From assembly GCA_036521415.1 (NCBI GenBank), contig DATDHU010000088.1:1-25889 (forward strand): a DNA stretch of 25,889 nucleotides, read 5' to 3'. Position 1 is the stretch's first letter; each line of letters starts with the position of its first letter. The notes under the pieces are model-generated. The model saw only the letters and a program-made list of their open reading frames with translations. It ran no database searches and had not been told where the DNA came from. The stretch is from DASXMT01 sp036521415. GTDB taxonomy: Bacteria; Actinomycetota; Acidimicrobiia; Acidimicrobiales; RAAP-2. Positions 8,820 through 15,723 of this stretch are shown piece by piece. A program made the translations under genes and the position numbers.

Positions 8820-9341
8820 GTGACGAGGTACACGATCGTGCCCAGCGCGTCTCGGGTTTCGATCGAAGCGCGTTCGAGCCTGCACCCGATCCACTCCGAC
8901 ACCGAAGGCATGGAGGGATGGTTCGAGGCTGACGTGCTCGGTGGTGGCCGGCTCAATCCGGCCACGAGTCCGTCCGGCCACCTGGAGCTCCCCGTGGACA
9001 ACCTGTCGTCGGGGAACCCGCTCTACGACCGCGAGATGCGCCGTCGCGTCGATGCCCGCAGGTACCCGACCGTCACCGGAGACCTGACGGAGATGAAGGC
9101 GACTGAAGAGGACGGCCGCTATCAGGTCAGCGGGGAAGTCACCTTCAAGGGTACGACCAACACCTACGCCGACGAGATGCTCGTGTCGTTCCCCGAGAGC
9201 GGCGTCGTGCATCTGGAGGGAAGCCACGTCTTCGATATCCACGACTTCGGGATGCAGCCACCGAAGATCCTCTCGTTCCGGGTCTACCCGGACGTGAGGG
9301 TGACCGTCGCCATCGTGGCCCGTTCGGACGGGGCGGGCTGA
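8820..9341 (+). CDS. YceI-like lipocalin-fold protein, cytoplasmic
   Basis: This 173-residue protein starts at GTG 8820, 4 bp after the microprotein. It spans one complete YceI domain: TRYTIVPSASRVSIEARSS at the start, LYDREMRRRVDARRYPTVTG in the middle, then VSGEVTFKGTT and a C-terminal HVFDIHDFGM close to the family's usual ending. YceI proteins fold as an extended lipocalin that binds isoprenoid chains. Most have signal peptides; none is seen here, so it should act in the cytoplasm. The gene overlaps hypA by one base and is clearly part of the hydrogenase operon. Its sequence closely resembles the YceI half of the PadR fusion at 11455-12507. Binding a quinone or another isoprenoid lipid is a plausible role but not shown. 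Confidence 0.85.
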   Translation: MTRYTIVPSASRVSIEARSSLHPIHSDTEGMEGWFEADVLGGGRLNPATSPSGHLELPVDNLSSGNPLYDREMRRRVDARRYPTVTGDLTEMKATEEDGRYQVSGEVTFKGTTNTYADEMLVSFPESGVVHLEGSHVFDIHDFGMQPPKILSFRVYPDVRVTVAIVARSDGAG

Positions 9342-9715
9342 TGCACGAACTCGGCCTGTGCGAGGACATCGTGGCTGCAGTGGAGCAGAGGGCCGGCGAG
9401 CGGCCCGTGGCCCGGGTCACCATTCGCGTGGGCCGGCTCCACCACGTCCACCCCGAGGCCTTCGACCAGTCATTCGCCATGGCCGCCGCCGGCGGGGTGG
9501 CCGAGGACGCCGAGGCCCAACTGGTGCTGTTGCCCGTGCAGGTCCGGTGCCATGGATGCGACACCGAGCACGAGGCCAGCGAGCTGATTGCCGTCTGCCC
9601 CGCTTGCGGGGGTGCCGACTTGGAGCTCACCGGCGGCGAAGAGCTCGTCCTCGAATCGATCGAGTACCGCCCGGGCGACTGGGTCAGCGGCTCGCACGCC
9701 CCAACGGCAATCTGA
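9341..9715 (+). CDS. hypA: HypA, nickel metallochaperone for hydrogenase
   Basis: HypA (124 residues) delivers nickel to the large-subunit precursor, normally together with HypB. The N-terminal MHEL supplies the nickel-binding His2. The zinc site is formed by two CxxC pairs, CHGC near residue 70 and CPAC near residue 87. Length and layout are standard. The ATG at 9341 overlaps the yceI stop (TGATG). HypB, the usual partner, is not in the window. Confidence 0.95.
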   Translation: MHELGLCEDIVAAVEQRAGERPVARVTIRVGRLHHVHPEAFDQSFAMAAAGGVAEDAEAQLVLLPVQVRCHGCDTEHEASELIAVCPACGGADLELTGGEELVLESIEYRPGDWVSGSHAPTAI

Positions 9716-9726
9716 AAGGAACCGAC

Positions 9727-10086
9727 ATGTGCCTCGGCATCCCGGGTCAGGTCGTCGAGTTGGACCAGGAGAACGAGCACCTGGCCAAGGTCGACGTAGC
9801 CGGCGTGCGCCGGATGATCAACATCGGTCTGCTCGAAGAGGAGGATATGGCCATCGGCGACTGGGTCCTGATACACGTCGGGTTCGCCATGTCGAAGATC
9901 GACGAGGCCGAGGCCGACCGGGCCCTCGAGGGCCTCGAACTGATGGGACAGGCCTACACCGACGAGGTCGACGCGCTCCGTGACTCGCGCATCGAGGACA
10001 GAGCGCGACCGGACTCGCGCATCGAGGACAGAGCGCGACCGGACTCGCGCATCGCGAACAGAGCAACCACGAGGGCAGGAGGATGA
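9727..10086 (+). CDS. hypC: HypC, hydrogenase assembly chaperone with a repeat-bearing tail
   Basis: HypC carries the Fe(CN)2CO unit with HypD and docks onto the large-subunit precursor. The essential Cys2 is present in MCLGIPGQVVEL. ATG 9727 is preceded by GAAAGGA at a suitable distance. The core (about residues 1-85) is normal and ends near ALEGLELMGQAY. Beyond it is an extra charged tail of about 30 residues made of two identical ten-residue units (DSRIEDRARP) and a degenerate third, giving 119 residues against a usual 75-95. The tail is encoded by a 30-bp tandem repeat listed separately. The gene ends within the ribosome site of the next gene. Confidence 0.93.
   Translation: MCLGIPGQVVELDQENEHLAKVDVAGVRRMINIGLLEEEDMAIGDWVLIHVGFAMSKIDEAEADRALEGLELMGQAYTDEVDALRDSRIEDRARPDSRIEDRARPDSRIANRATTRAGG
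9982..10055 (+). repeat. 30-bp tandem direct repeat inside the 3' end of hypC
   Basis: Two identical 30-bp units (9982-10011 and 10012-10041), each beginning GACTCGCGCATCGAGGACAG, are followed by a partial, diverged third copy starting at 10042. The length is a multiple of three, so the repeat keeps the hypC frame and lengthens the protein. Identity between the units suggests a recent expansion by slippage or unequal exchange. Confidence 0.9.
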
Positions 10087-10090
10087 CGCC

Positions 10091-10321
10091 ATGGGAGCAA
10101 TGATCGGTTTCGTACTCGGCTATGTGCTCGGGACCCGGGCCGGCGAGCAGGGGTGGAACGATCTGGTCGAATCCTGGCGGACGATCTCGTCCTCCGACGA
10201 GGTCAGGGACATCCTGGTCGGCGGCCTGAGCATCGCCCGGGACTACCTCCGTCAAGGAGCAGGGATGATGGCCGACCGGCTCGACCGGGACGAGGGCGGA
10301 TCGGGGCTGAGGGTCGCTTGA
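10091..10321 (+). CDS. Small glycine-rich membrane-type protein (YtxH-like)
   Basis: This 76-residue protein starts at ATG 10091 with an AGGAGG ribosome site 8 nt upstream, inside the hypC end. The N-terminal 20 residues form a glycine-zipper hydrophobic segment (GAMIGFVLGYVLGTRAG), as in YtxH-like proteins, followed by an amphipathic helical region (WNDLVESWRTI and SIARDYLRQGAGMM). It likely sits in or against the membrane with the rest cytoplasmic. Its place between hypC and hypD, overlapping the hypD start, ties it to the hydrogenase operon. Function is unknown; membrane association of the hydrogenase or of the maturation machinery is possible. Confidence 0.75.
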   Translation: MGAMIGFVLGYVLGTRAGEQGWNDLVESWRTISSSDEVRDILVGGLSIARDYLRQGAGMMADRLDRDEGGSGLRVA

Positions 10322-11445
10322 GGTTCGTCGACGAGTACCGCAACCCGACTGCAGCCCGGGCCCTGATCGATCGCATCACCACCCTGTCCGACGGAGGGCA
10401 CTACAAGTTCATGGAGGTATGTGGGGGCCACACCCACACCATCTACCGTCACGGGATCGAACACGTCCTCCCCGAGTCGGTCGAGCTCGTCCACGGGCCA
10501 GGGTGCCCGGTGTGCGTCATTCCCATGGGTCGGGTCGACGACGCCATCGCCGTGGCCGGCCAGCCCGACGTCATCTTCACCTCCTTCGGCGACATGATGC
10601 GGGTGCCCGGCGGCCGTGGCAACCTTCTCGAAGCCAAAGCCCGGGGCGCCGACGTGCGCTTCGTCTACTCCCCGCTCGACGCCTTGCGCATTGCCCAGGA
10701 GAACCCGGACCGGCGGGTGGTCTTCTTCGCCGTGGGGTTCGAGACCACCGCCCCCTCCACCGCCATCACGCTGATCAAAGCCCGGACCGAGTCGGTCACC
10801 AACTTCAGCGTGTTCTGCAACCACGTGACCATCGTGCCTCCCATCAAGGCCATCTTGGAGTCGCCCGACTTGCGCCTCGACGGATTCTTGGGCCCCGGCC
10901 ACGTGTCCACCGTGGTCGGCAACCGGCCGTACCGGTTCGTCCCCGCCCAGTACGGAAAGCCGTTGGTCACGGCCGGATTCGAACCGCTCGACATACTGTC
11001 CGCCATTCTCATGCTGCTCACCCAGATCAGCCAGGGGCGTTGTTGCGTCGAGAACCAGTACACGCGGTGCGTACGCGACGAGGGCAACCCCCGTGCCCTG
11101 GAGGTGATGGCCGAGGTGTTCGAGCTCCGCCCCCATTTCGAATGGCGGGGACTGGGGTTCATCTCACAGAGCGCCCTGAAGCTGCGCCCCGAGTTCGCCC
11201 AGTGGGATGCCGAGCTCGGATTCTCGATACCCGGTGTCAGGGTGGCCGATCCAAAGGCCTGCCAGTGCGGCGAAGTGCTCAAGGGGGTGATCAAGCCCTG
11301 GGAGTGCAAGGTGTTCGGCACCGCCTGCACACCCGAGACTCCCATCGGCACGTGCATGGTGTCCTCCGAGGGAGCGTGCGCTGCGTACTACAACTTCGGT
11401 CGGCTGCACCGGGAGGCGGCAGTCACCATGGGGCGTTCGGCTTGA
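10318..11445 (+). CDS. hypD: HypD, Fe(CN)2CO assembly scaffold
   Basis: HypD (375 residues) holds the iron while CN and CO are attached, working with HypC and HypE. TTG 10318 is taken as the start because it gives the family's usual beginning (RFVDEYRNP) and overlaps the previous stop as TTGA; no ATG or GTG fits. Motifs include EVCGGHTHTIYRHGI near residue 32, GPGCPVCV near residue 60, GFETTAPSTA, and the C-terminal [4Fe-4S] ligands in CQCGEVLKG, KVFGTACTPETP and GTCMVSSEGACAAYY. It is the last gene of the operon. hypE, often next, is absent and the following gene is convergent. Confidence 0.95.
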   Translation: MRFVDEYRNPTAARALIDRITTLSDGGHYKFMEVCGGHTHTIYRHGIEHVLPESVELVHGPGCPVCVIPMGRVDDAIAVAGQPDVIFTSFGDMMRVPGGRGNLLEAKARGADVRFVYSPLDALRIAQENPDRRVVFFAVGFETTAPSTAITLIKARTESVTNFSVFCNHVTIVPPIKAILESPDLRLDGFLGPGHVSTVVGNRPYRFVPAQYGKPLVTAGFEPLDILSAILMLLTQISQGRCCVENQYTRCVRDEGNPRALEVMAEVFELRPHFEWRGLGFISQSALKLRPEFAQWDAELGFSIPGVRVADPKACQCGEVLKGVIKPWECKVFGTACTPETPIGTCMVSSEGACAAYYNFGRLHREAAVTMGRSA

Positions 11446-11454
11446 GCTGAGCAG

Positions 11455-12507
11455 CTACGACGTCTGTTCAGCCTCGAGGTGCAAGCGCAGGCGAACCTCG
11501 GGGTAGATCTTGAACAGGGGCATCGTCGGTACCGCCATGTCAAAGCGACTGATGTCGAAGACCTGGGTGCCGGCGACGATCATGGTTCGCTCGAGCTGTT
11601 CGGGCCGGTTGAAGCTGCGCCGGAGACGCTCATGGGCGGTGGCGGTGATTACGCCACCGACCCGCTGGGTGATGCCATGGAGCGTGACGTCGCCGTCGAC
11701 CGTGTAGCAGTTCCCCTCGCCCATGTGGTGCAGGGACCTCAGCTCAACGGTGACAATCGGGTAGCGGCGGGCATCGACCCGGCGGAGGAGCTCCCCGTCG
11801 TAGATGGCGTTCCCCGACGTCAGCTCGGTCACCCGCACCTCGAGCCTGGCCGCGGGCCGCGTGTCCTTGGCAATGAGGCCATCGTGCAGCTCGACGTCGA
11901 CCCAACCGTCCAGGCTGGTGGAGCTGAAGGCGATCGGGCCGACGCTCGAGCGGGCTTCGACCGTCAGGCTCGACCGGTCGGCCCTGACTACGAACCGGTC
12001 CGGGTGGCCTGCCGCTGGGCTCGGCGCCCGACTCCCATCTCTCCCCGACTCGACACCGATCGGGTCCACACGTCTGGCATTGGTGTACCAGTAACGCTGG
12101 AGCACCAGGTCCAAGCTGTTGCGCTCACGGGAGACGATTGACATCCACGCCTCGAGCGCCTCCTCGCCCTGGGGCGTGACGGCATGGACGTGACGGGTGG
12201 ACCCGGCGGTGGGCGCCGCGTCCCAGCTGCGCACCAGGCCGTCGCTCTCCAGCTCGGCCAGCGCACGGTAGACGCTCGGCCGGTCCGTCCGACCCAGACC
12301 GAGGGTGGGCAGCGCGTCGCAGAGCAGATAGCCATGCCTCGGCTCCTCGGCCAACAAGAGGAGCAGGGCAGGGTACAGAAAGTTCCGTGGTGGGCTGACT
12401 ACGAAGCGGCAACGCCCCTTCGGAGCGGTGTCCGGTGCCTCCGGCCACGCCTCCTCCCACGACTGTTCGGAGTCTGCCCTCGCAGGCTCCCCTGCTGGCT
12501 CCACCAC
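11455..12507 (-). CDS. PadR-type regulator fused to a YceI lipocalin domain
   Basis: This 350-residue protein reads towards hypD, with 9 bp between the stop codons. GTG 12507 is the likely start, with a GGGGGG ribosome site about 6 nt upstream; no closer start lies before the DNA-binding domain. After a 35-residue acidic leader, residues about 39-140 form a PadR winged helix: FLYPALLLLLAEEPRHGYLL, SVYRALAELESDGLV and HVHAVTPQGEEAL. A linker follows, then a full YceI domain (171-348) with TVEARSS, IYDGELLRRVDARRYP and QVFDISRFDM. This half closely resembles the stand-alone YceI encoded at 8820-9341. PadR proteins are usually ligand-responsive repressors, and a fused YceI domain would be a natural isoprenoid or quinone sensor. 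Targets are not shown; the hydrogenase operon is the obvious candidate. Confidence 0.88.
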   Translation of the reverse strand: MVEPAGEPARADSEQSWEEAWPEAPDTAPKGRCRFVVSPPRNFLYPALLLLLAEEPRHGYLLCDALPTLGLGRTDRPSVYRALAELESDGLVRSWDAAPTAGSTRHVHAVTPQGEEALEAWMSIVSRERNSLDLVLQRYWYTNARRVDPIGVESGRDGSRAPSPAAGHPDRFVVRADRSSLTVEARSSVGPIAFSSTSLDGWVDVELHDGLIAKDTRPAARLEVRVTELTSGNAIYDGELLRRVDARRYPIVTVELRSLHHMGEGNCYTVDGDVTLHGITQRVGGVITATAHERLRRSFNRPEQLERTMIVAGTQVFDISRFDMAVPTMPLFKIYPEVRLRLHLEAEQTS

Positions 12508-12725
12508 GTGAGCCCCCCAACAACGGTCTGAGCGTCAATGAATTTGCCGCTACACCAGGCATGCCCAGTCTACGAACCCGTCAAACGACGACTCGTGGAA
12601 ATGGCCATGCCCGAGCTGGCCGAGACAGGCATAGTGCCGAGCCGTACTCACGTCGAACATTCGCGCGCTCGGTGGTCTCATCAGGCTTTGTAGATGGGAC
12701 CCGGCCGGACGGGGAGCGGTCTGCG

Positions 12726-13814
12726 ATGCTTGCCCCCGTGAGCCGAACAGAGCCGATCGAGGTCCCCCATGTCACCTTGCCCGGCCAGCCGGCCGGGACG
12801 CCGTGGCCGACCGAGGAATGGCCCCGCGGCGACGTCCCGCCGGGGGTGTCCCTGGTCCCCTTGCTCGACGAGCTCTTCGACGACACCGGCCCGTTGTCCA
12901 CGACGTATGCCGTGGTGGTCGTCCATCGAGGACGGCTCGTGGCTGAACGCTATGCCGGGGTGCTCGAGCGCTGGGACGGCCCGTCCGAGCAGATCGGGCC
13001 GGAGACGAGGCTGTTGTCGTGGTCGATGGCGAAGTCCATGTTGCACGCCATCGTGGGCACGCTGGTTGGCGACGGGCGCCTCGTCGTCGACGCACCGGCC
13101 CCCGTGCCCGCCTGGAAGGGGCCTGATGATCCCCGTGGTGCCATCACCTTGGAGGACCTGCTCGACATGCGAGACGGGCTCGACTTCGTCGAGGAGTACA
13201 TCATCGGCTCCCCGTCCGACGTCATCGACATGCTCTTCGGCTCCGGCCAAGAGGATATGGCGGCGTTCACCGAGGCCAAAGCGCTCGCTGTCCCCCCGGG
13301 CACCCGGTTCAGCTATTCGAGCGGGACGAGCAACGTGATCTCGGCCATTGTGGCCCGATCGGTGGGAAGCGGAGATGGATACCGGTCCTATCTGGAGCGG
13401 GTGCTCTTCGAGCCCATCGGCATGCGGTCGGCGCTGGCCGGGTTCGACGGCGCAGGGACCTGGGTGGCGTCGTCCATGGTGCACGCCACTGCCCGCGACT
13501 TCGCCCGGTTCGGCTATCTCTACCTCCGGGACGGGGTCTGGGACGGTCATCGCCTGCTCCCCGAGGGTTGGGTCGATCACGGCCGCCTCCCCCGATCGGT
13601 CGATCCCGAGGACGGCGACCTCTACGGGGCCCACTGGTGGGTCGTCGGCGACGAATTCGGGAGCTTTCGGGCGTCGGGGTACGAGGGCCAGTCGATCCTC
13701 GTCTCGCCCGGGCTCGACCTGGTGGTGGTCCGGCTGGGCAAGACCCCGACGGAGCGGGGGCCCCTCTTGGACCAGTGGCGTCGCCGGGTGGTCGAGGCCT
13801 TCGCCGGGTACTGA
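12726..13814 (+). CDS. Beta-lactamase-fold serine hydrolase (class C / esterase family)
   Basis: The 362-residue enzyme starts at ATG 12726, preceded by GGGGAG. GTG 12738 is a weaker alternative, and the open frame upstream to 12435 lacks conserved sequence. The SxxK catalytic motif is S100-M-A-K103 and the Tyr motif is Y197-S-S. A C-terminal ASGYEGQSI stands where KTG/HxG would be. No signal peptide is seen, so it is probably cytoplasmic. Relatives include class C beta-lactamases, D-alanyl carboxypeptidases and 6-aminohexanoate-dimer hydrolases (NylB-like), so the substrate cannot be fixed. It stands alone, with a 218-bp upstream gap shared with the divergent PadR-YceI gene in which I see no clear regulatory element. 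Confidence 0.85.
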   Translation: MLAPVSRTEPIEVPHVTLPGQPAGTPWPTEEWPRGDVPPGVSLVPLLDELFDDTGPLSTTYAVVVVHRGRLVAERYAGVLERWDGPSEQIGPETRLLSWSMAKSMLHAIVGTLVGDGRLVVDAPAPVPAWKGPDDPRGAITLEDLLDMRDGLDFVEEYIIGSPSDVIDMLFGSGQEDMAAFTEAKALAVPPGTRFSYSSGTSNVISAIVARSVGSGDGYRSYLERVLFEPIGMRSALAGFDGAGTWVASSMVHATARDFARFGYLYLRDGVWDGHRLLPEGWVDHGRLPRSVDPEDGDLYGAHWWVVGDEFGSFRASGYEGQSILVSPGLDLVVVRLGKTPTERGPLLDQWRRRVVEAFAGY

Positions 13815-14057
13815 TCAGGACCACCGACTGGCTGGCTCTGCCCTACTGGCCCGCAGCGTCCACTGGCCCGGCACCGCCGCTCTACTCGGCCGTTAGATCA
13901 CGGAATGTGGCTTCGCCGTGCGGTCATCCGGGCGCGCCGCCGCCCGATGGCCTAGATTGTCACCAGATCGTTACATTCCATCTCGCTGGGTGGCATCCTC
14001 AGCACCGGCGGCCCGCCTGGACCTCCTAACCGGGCGCCAGATCGAAAGGATCGACCA

Positions 14058-14789
14058 ATGCGTCGACGCACTTACCGACCGTTCCTCCTAGTAGCCGCCC
14101 CGGGGATCATGGCCCTCGGCTTGGTCTCCCCTGCCGCCGCCGCCGGCTCGGACAACGGCGTGGCCAAACAGACGGGCACCCAGATCGTCACGGCCGCCGC
14201 CGGCGCCACCGGTGGAGCGACGTCCTTCACCTACGGCGGTTCGACCCAGCAGGGCGGCGAGACCTTCAAGATGAACATGTCGGTCAGCACATCGGGAGAC
14301 GGCCAGGGGACGATCACCATGGGCGGGCAGCCGATCCGACTGGTCAAGGTGGGGAATACCGTGTATTTCAGATCCACCAAGGCGTTCTGGACGAAGAACG
14401 AGGGCGAGGCCGCGGCCCAGCTGATCGGGAACCGCTGGCTCTCCGCCCCGGTGACCGACAAGGACTTTGCCGACATCGTCAACCTGCTCGATGCGAAACA
14501 GGTCGCCGGCCAGTTCTCCGACACGTCGGGCACCACCTTCACCAAGGGCAAGACCAGCACGATCAACGGGCAGAGCGTGATCGCCGTCACCGGCCAGGAC
14601 GCCACCGGGGGCGCAGGCGGCACCGTCTACGTGGCCACGACGGGCAAGCCCTACATCGTGAAGATCACGGCAAGCGGCACGTCGTTGAGCTTCACCAACT
14701 ACAACAAGCCCGTGAGGCCGACCGTCCCGGCCAACTCGATCGATGTCAGCAAGCTGGGCAACACGTCCACGACGACCACCACAGGTTGA
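14058..14789 (+). CDS. Secreted protein, LppX/LprG-like fold suspected
   Basis: The 243-residue protein starts at ATG 14058 with GAAAGGA upstream. A Sec-type signal is clear: MRRRTYRPF, then a hydrophobic stretch, and a likely cut after SPAAAA near residue 29. There is no lipobox cysteine. The mature part alternates short beta strands (TFKMNMSVSTSGDGQGTITM, VKVGNTVYFRS, KPYIVKITASG) and resembles the lipid-binding LppX/LprG/LolA half-barrel of actinobacterial secreted proteins. The C-terminus is a threonine-rich tail (TSTTTTTG). It is single and unlinked to neighbours. The family placement is by pattern only. Confidence 0.75.
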   Translation: MRRRTYRPFLLVAAPGIMALGLVSPAAAAGSDNGVAKQTGTQIVTAAAGATGGATSFTYGGSTQQGGETFKMNMSVSTSGDGQGTITMGGQPIRLVKVGNTVYFRSTKAFWTKNEGEAAAQLIGNRWLSAPVTDKDFADIVNLLDAKQVAGQFSDTSGTTFTKGKTSTINGQSVIAVTGQDATGGAGGTVYVATTGKPYIVKITASGTSLSFTNYNKPVRPTVPANSIDVSKLGNTSTTTTTG

Positions 14790-14930
14790 TGCCGCCGCTG
14801 CCTGGACGATCAGTGGGCCCGGCGTGCCTGGCCCGAACCCGCTCAGGCTCGAAACCGCGGGAGACTGTGTGAGCACCGTCAGCGTGGGTACAGTCAACTC
14901 ACTGATCCCTGACGGCGAGGAGAGAGAACC

Positions 14931-15545
14931 ATGAACGGGCTTCGGACCGTGGCGATCGTTTTTGCCGCCCTGGGCATATTCGGGCTGTTCGCCCTGGCTG
15001 CGTGGGCTACGTGGCGGATCACCCGCTTGTTCCGGCGGGCCCATGCCCATCTGTCCCGGGTCTTTCCCGGTGGGGTCCCCGCGCCCCGACCGGCAACCGC
15101 AACGGTGACGTACGCCCACATGCACCAACGGACGCTCGGGCTTCGACGGGTGGCCAGTAGCGGAACCCGGCGTGAAGCGCTGTCGCTCCGACAGGATCTG
15201 TGGTCCCACGTGGATACCGCCCACGCCGCCCTGGCCACTGCTCAGGCCACAGGGGCACCGGTCGGCGATCTGGCCCTTCTGTCCGGCCAGCTCCGGGATC
15301 TGGCCCGGCGGCACGACCAGCGGCTTGCCCTCTTGTCGATCCGGTCATCGAGCGACGATCTGGCCCGGGCGCGGGTCGAGACTATCGGGATCTCCCACCA
15401 GGCCGACATGGTCTCCGACGCAGCGATCGCCGCACTCCATGCCGTCTCCACCCACGACGCCGACCGCCTGGCCATGTTGCTCGACCACGAGACCCAGGCC
15501 GTCAAGGCCGGCTCCGCCCGCCTGCGATCGCTCTCCGCCGGGTGA
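14931..15545 (+). CDS. Membrane-anchored helical protein, unknown function
   Basis: The 204-residue protein starts at ATG 14931 behind a strong GAGGAGAG site. One transmembrane helix lies at residues about 6-28 (VAIVFAALGIFGLFALAAWATW), followed by arginine-rich residues, which suggests a cytoplasmic C-terminal domain. That domain (from about 60) is almost entirely helical with leucine/alanine heptad-like spacing (LDLAL-type and ALRHDQRLALL-type stretches) and many charged residues, likely a coiled coil. No enzymatic motif is seen and I do not recognise the family. Confidence 0.72.
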   Translation: MNGLRTVAIVFAALGIFGLFALAAWATWRITRLFRRAHAHLSRVFPGGVPAPRPATATVTYAHMHQRTLGLRRVASSGTRREALSLRQDLWSHVDTAHAALATAQATGAPVGDLALLSGQLRDLARRHDQRLALLSIRSSSDDLARARVETIGISHQADMVSDAAIAALHAVSTHDADRLAMLLDHETQAVKAGSARLRSLSAG

Positions 15546-15663
15546 ACGGGAACAGCCCGCCGGCAACCCGACGCGCCGGCACCGAATGCGACCACTCGGC
15601 CGGCCCGGTCACCATCGCTGACGCCCGATTACAGCCCGCCCGACTGGCTACGATGGGCGCTAC

Positions 15664-15699
15664 AACTGCCTGACCTGTTTTCCCGCAGGTCAGGCAGTT
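15664..15699 (+). promoter_or_regulatory. Perfect 14-bp inverted repeat before the aldo-keto reductase gene
   Basis: AACTGCCTGACCTG (15664-15677) pairs exactly with CAGGTCAGGCAGTT (15686-15699) around an 8-nt loop TTTTCCCG. A possible -10 element TACGAT ends about 10 nt before it and the aldo-keto reductase ATG is 24 nt after it. As an operator it would overlap the transcription start. As RNA it would be a very stable hairpin and could terminate transcription from the upstream membrane-protein gene (stop 118 nt earlier), although no T-run follows. Confidence 0.6.
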
Positions 15700-15723
15700 C
15701 TAGTTCCCGATCGTGAGGTGACC

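Noticed and set aside
9982..10055. CRISPR-like array
   Set aside because: The units abut without spacers, number under three and lie inside a coding frame; this is a tandem repeat.
12435..12725. N-terminal extension of the serine hydrolase
   Set aside because: The frame is open but proline/arginine-rich with no family resemblance and overlaps the divergent regulator's start; ATG 12726 has a ribosome site.
12508..12725. Search for regulator sites or a clear promoter between the PadR-YceI gene and the serine hydrolase gene
   Set aside because: Only short imperfect repeats such as CATGCCC were seen; nothing distinguishable from chance.
14088..15314. Minus-strand open frame of 408 codons across two plus-strand genes
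   Set aside because: It runs antisense to a signal-peptide protein and a membrane protein, both with good ribosome sites; composition is that of a shadow frame.
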